A DNA stretch of 64,000 nucleotides, from the NCBI RefSeq assembly GCF_004217565.1, contig NZ_SHLA01000001.1, positions 620,001-684,000 of the forward strand, read 5' to 3'. This document shows positions 61,279 through 64,000 of this stretch, piece by piece. The position numbers were made by a program, and so were the translations under genes. The stretch is from Zhihengliuella halotolerans (lineage in GTDB: Bacteria; Actinomycetota; Actinomycetes; Actinomycetales; Micrococcaceae). Under the pieces are notes generated by a model that saw only the letters and a program-made list of their open reading frames with translations, searched no databases and was not told the origin of the DNA. Position 1 is the first letter of the stretch. Every line of letters begins with the position of its first letter.

Positions 61279-61316
61279 AGCAGGCCCTGACTTGGGAAAC
61301 CAAGTCAGGGCCTGCT
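61279..61316 (+). terminator. Terminator of tRNA-fMet copy 2
   Basis: A 17-bp stem (61279-61295 with 61300-61316) has a GAAA loop, but the U-run of copy 1 is missing here. Confidence 0.75.
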
Positions 61317-61339
61317 GCGTTAACAGGTGCGTTCAGGCG

Positions 61340-62113
61340 TCAGGCTCCGTGGTAGCTGGAGCCCTCGATCTCGGCCGCCCCCTCGCCGAGCGCCCCCGGG
61401 TTCTTCCCCTGCTTGAGCGCCGCCAACCGCGCCTCGACCTCGAGTTCCTCACCCAGGTCCTCGAGTTCCTCGAACTGCGAGTCGAGGCTCGAAGCGGCCA
61501 GTTCGCTGGCGCCGAGGACGCGGGCCTCCTCGCGGCGGATCTTCTCTTCGAAACGCGAGACCTCCGAGCTCGGGTCCATGATGTCGATGCTCTTGATCGC
61601 GTCGTGCACCTGGTTCTGCGCCTCGGCGGCCTTGGCCCGGGCGACCAGCTCGTCGCGTTTGGCGATCAACTGCTGGCGCTTGTTCTTCATTTGCTCGAGG
61701 CCGGATTTGAGCTTCTCGACGACCTGCTCCTGCGAGGCGATCGTCGGAGCGGACGACCGGACCTCGGACTCGGCCTGCATCTGCCGCTGGATGGCGACCT
61801 TGGCCAGGCTGTCGTACTTGGCTGCCCGCGCATCGTCGCCGTTGCTCCGCTCCTGGTCCGCGCGGCTGGACGCCGCGAGCGCCTTGTTGCCCCAGTCGGC
61901 CGCGTTGCGGGTGTCCTCGTCGCGGTCCTGCTGCATCAGGCGGAGGTTGCCGATGGTCTGCGCGATCGCGGACTCGGCCTCGGCGATGTTATTGGTGTAG
62001 TCGCGCAGCATCTGGTCCAGCATCTTCTCCGGGTCCTCGGCCTGGTCGAGGATCGAGTTGATGTTGGCTTTGGCGAGCTGGGCGATGCGCCCGAAGATCG
62101 ACTGCTTCTGCAT
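61340..62113 (-). CDS. pspA: PspA/IM30-family membrane-protection protein
   Basis: 257 residues, nearly all coiled coil. The N-terminal helix (SIFGRIAQLAKANINSILDQ) is amphipathic and binds membranes; the family typically forms ESCRT-III-like assemblies that stabilise the inner membrane under stress. ILDQAEDPEKMLDQMLRDY is the family signature. An AAAGG ribosome site is present. It is followed upstream by a TPM-domain gene, a common actinobacterial pair. No PspB/C or bacterial activator gene is in the window. Confidence 0.9.
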   Translation of the reverse strand: MQKQSIFGRIAQLAKANINSILDQAEDPEKMLDQMLRDYTNNIAEAESAIAQTIGNLRLMQQDRDEDTRNAADWGNKALAASSRADQERSNGDDARAAKYDSLAKVAIQRQMQAESEVRSSAPTIASQEQVVEKLKSGLEQMKNKRQQLIAKRDELVARAKAAEAQNQVHDAIKSIDIMDPSSEVSRFEEKIRREEARVLGASELAASSLDSQFEELEDLGEELEVEARLAALKQGKNPGALGEGAAEIEGSSYHGA

Positions 62114-62172
62114 GGTGTGTGCCTTTCGCTGGAGATGTAGTTGGTCGTGTAGTCGGGAATCGATTGTCTAGG

Positions 62173-64000
62173 TCAGAAGTTGCCGCCGCCGCCGGAGAAG
62201 CCCCCGCCGCCGCCGAACCCGCCGCCTCCACCGCCGAAGCTTCCGCCCCCGGAGAAGCCGCCGAAGCCGCCGCCTCCGAAGGGGCTTCCGCCTCCGTGGC
62301 CCGAGGAGCGGCCACCGCCGAGGAGGGAGTCGATGATGATGCCGCCGAGGATGGCTCCGCCGAGACCGCCGCCGAAGCTGTCGCCGCCGCGCCGCCGCCG
62401 GTAGCCGCCGCCGAACAGGTCCGGGGCGCCGTCGCCGAAGCCGCCGACGTCGTTCTCGGCCTCGCGCGCGGCCTGGTCGCCGAGGTGGATGGCCTGATTG
62501 GCATGGTTGAGGGCCGTGGCCGGGTCGGTTGGTGACAGGCGCACCGCCTCGTCGAGGTGCCGCTCGGCTTCGGCCAACCGGGTCCGCGCCGTCGCCCGAA
62601 CGCCACCTCGTCGGGCGCGGATGTAGTCGGCGGTGCCCTGGATCTTGACCTGGGCCGAGTGGATCGCCGAGCGGAGTTGTTCGCCGGCCCGGCGCTGCTG
62701 TTCCTGCAGGTCGCGCAGTCCTGCCATCGGCGCGTCCAGCTGCGTGCGGGCCGCCTCGACATCGCGCAGCAGGGTCTCCGGATCGGTACGTGGCTGGACC
62801 ATCGCCGCCCGCGTCGCGGCGACGACCTGCTCGACGGCGGCCGTCGGGCCCGCGAGCTCGCGTGCGGCGGAGGCGTCCATCGCCGCCCGCGCGCTCGAGA
62901 CGTCCCGCTCGGCCGCCTTGAGCGCCGACTCCAGGTCGCGGGTGGTCTGCGTCAGCTGGCTCTTCGCCGCCTCCACGGCGTCGACGAGCAGGCGGGCCTG
63001 GCCGATGGCCTCCTCGGCGCTGCGGATGACGACGGCGGCGCTGCCGCCGCCCGCGTCGCCCACGGAGCCGGCGGCCTCGTCCAGTCGGGCCCCCGCGAAG
63101 TCGATCCGCTCAGCGGCCTGGTCGACGTTGTCGCGGACCTGCGCCAAGGCGGAGTCCGTGTAGGAGGCTGCGAGGGATTGCAGCGTCTCCTCGGCGGCGT
63201 CCAGACGCCCCTCGAGCCCGGGCAGCTCGCCGCGCAGCCGGGCGAGGGACTCGGGCGCGCGGCGCTCGAGCTGGCGGAGCGCGTCGAAGTCCTCGTGGTG
63301 CTCCTCGAGGGTGTCGTTGACGGACTCGCAGCGGCGGATGATCTCCCCGAGCCAGGAGCGCTGCTGCTCCTCCGTGTCGGGGATGTGGTCGTCGAGCTGC
63401 TGCTGCAGCTTGAACGAAGCGTTCAGGTGCCCCCGCGCCGCGGCGACGTCCTGCACGAACGTCGCGACGGCATCGTCCCCGTACTGCAGGCGGGCGAAGT
63501 CGATCTCCTGCTCGCTCGACTTGATGGCGTCGTCGGCCGCCACGAGCAGGCTCCCGGCCTGCGTGCGCAGCTCCTCGACGCTCAATGCGGCGAGCGGGTC
63601 GGGCGCCTGCTGCGCCGCTTGTTCCTGCCGCGGTTGCCCGTCGCCGGACGGCTGCTGCGGCGCGCGTCCGAGATTGCGCTTCTTGCGGCGTCCCGCGACG
63701 AGGGCGGCGACTCCGATCGCGCCACCGATGAGGACGACCGGCCAGAAGCCTCCGCCCCCGGACCCGGTGGCAGCGGGGTCCTCCGCGGCCCCCGGCGGCA
63801 CGGCGCCTCCGGAGCGGGACGCGGAGGCTGCCTCGATGCCGTCACCGGCGGCGACCGCCGCGGCGGCGAGCGCATCGCCAGTCAGCGGGTCCCCGGAGAG
63901 TTCGCCGCTGATCCACTCGCCCCAAATCTGCTGCGTGTGCTCTTGCAGCCAGCCGCTCGAGTGGGCCGCCAGCTCGCCTTGCCGCTCGTCGACCGCGAGC
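62173..64000 (-). CDS. TPM-domain membrane protein, 5' end cut by the window edge
   Basis: At least 608 residues, open to the window edge with no stop, so the true start lies beyond 64000. The visible N-terminal part (AVDERQGELAAHSSGWLQE and WGEWISGELSG) fits the end of a TPM domain. A membrane helix (GGGGFWPVVLIGGAIGVAAL) and a basic RRKKR follow, then about 370 residues of coiled coil. The last 100 residues are Gly-rich with GGGG and FGGG repeats, typical of this family. Function is unknown; it is partnered with pspA, 59 bases upstream. Confidence 0.8.
   Translation of the reverse strand, partial: LAVDERQGELAAHSSGWLQEHTQQIWGEWISGELSGDPLTGDALAAAAVAAGDGIEAASASRSGGAVPPGAAEDPAATGSGGGGFWPVVLIGGAIGVAALVAGRRKKRNLGRAPQQPSGDGQPRQEQAAQQAPDPLAALSVEELRTQAGSLLVAADDAIKSSEQEIDFARLQYGDDAVATFVQDVAAARGHLNASFKLQQQLDDHIPDTEEQQRSWLGEIIRRCESVNDTLEEHHEDFDALRQLERRAPESLARLRGELPGLEGRLDAAEETLQSLAASYTDSALAQVRDNVDQAAERIDFAGARLDEAAGSVGDAGGGSAAVVIRSAEEAIGQARLLVDAVEAAKSQLTQTTRDLESALKAAERDVSSARAAMDASAARELAGPTAAVEQVVAATRAAMVQPRTDPETLLRDVEAARTQLDAPMAGLRDLQEQQRRAGEQLRSAIHSAQVKIQGTADYIRARRGGVRATARTRLAEAERHLDEAVRLSPTDPATALNHANQAIHLGDQAAREAENDVGGFGDGAPDLFGGGYRRRRGGDSFGGGLGGAILGGIIIDSLLGGGRSSGHGGGSPFGGGGFGGFSGGGSFGGGGGGFGGGGGFSGGGGNF

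Larger units (their letters stand above)
61196..61316 (+). repeat. Duplicated initiator-tRNA block, copy 2
   Basis: 121 bp, identical to 59841-59961 except one base in the terminator loop. Flanks and promoters differ. Confidence 0.9.

Noticed and set aside
59841-61316. Composite transposon bounded by the tRNA repeats
   Set aside because: No transposase, terminal inverted repeats or target-site duplications; the repeats are only tRNA plus terminator.

Overview
The window is high-GC chromosomal DNA with dense genes on both strands and short intergenic gaps. It fits an actinobacterium of the order Micrococcales, probably a Micrococcaceae relative such as Arthrobacter; this is inference from gene content and codon usage. 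Supporting signs are a DUF222/HNH gene, UvrD2, an AdnAB-type helicase-nuclease pair, a coproporphyrin-dependent haem pathway, DUF3107, DUF3117, UPF0182, and dapD/dapE and sigE/rseA/tatB neighbourhoods that match the order I remember in Mycobacterium tuberculosis.

Layout: 0-3.1 kb holds a lysozyme-fold membrane protein, dapD and divergent dapE (lysine/peptidoglycan precursors). 3.1-6.4 kb is a gluABCD-type polar amino-acid importer. 6.5-8.0 kb has a LOG-family protein, a DivIVA-domain protein and a 55-residue DUF3117 protein. 8.1-10.9 kb has an O-methyltransferase, an ECF sigma factor, its zinc anti-sigma factor and TatB. 10.9-16.5 kb has Mrp, a DUF1003 protein, a soluble MgtE-like protein, a stress-type membrane protein and aminopeptidase P. 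16.7-18.3 kb is DUF222/HNH. 18.5-26.6 kb has a PHP phosphoesterase, an orphan DNA methyltransferase, a DEAD-box helicase, an RNB nuclease, a ferritin-like protein, DUF3107, TetR and MoeZ. 26.6-36.7 kb holds nine haem enzymes from glutamyl-tRNA to haem b (hemA divergent from hemE-cgoX-chdC-cpfC-hemC-hemD-hemB-hemL). 36.8-39.4 kb is metNIQ. 39.6-52.1 kb is mainly DNA repair and processing: a DEDDh exonuclease, an alkyltransferase-like protein, AdnAB, a phosphotransferase, NudC and UvrD2. 52.1-59.7 kb has an E1-like protein, two metalloprotease-type proteins, a PDZ-Lon protease and UPF0182. 59.8-61.3 kb has two initiator tRNA genes around a cytochrome b gene. 61.3-64 kb has PspA and a TPM-domain gene cut off by the window edge.

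The most notable signal is regulatory. About twenty genes start exactly 6-7 bases after a TANNNT-type -10 hexamer and lack a Shine-Dalgarno sequence, which predicts leaderless mRNAs. Others in the same window have clear Shine-Dalgarno sites. The dapD/dapE pair has a mirror-image promoter, and the hemA-hemE gap has a perfect 14-bp palindrome over the hemE -35 region.

I did not find a CRISPR array, an insertion sequence, a prophage or a clear novel defence cassette. The window is mostly core genome, and the findings are about regulation, unusual family members and a duplicated initiator tRNA block.
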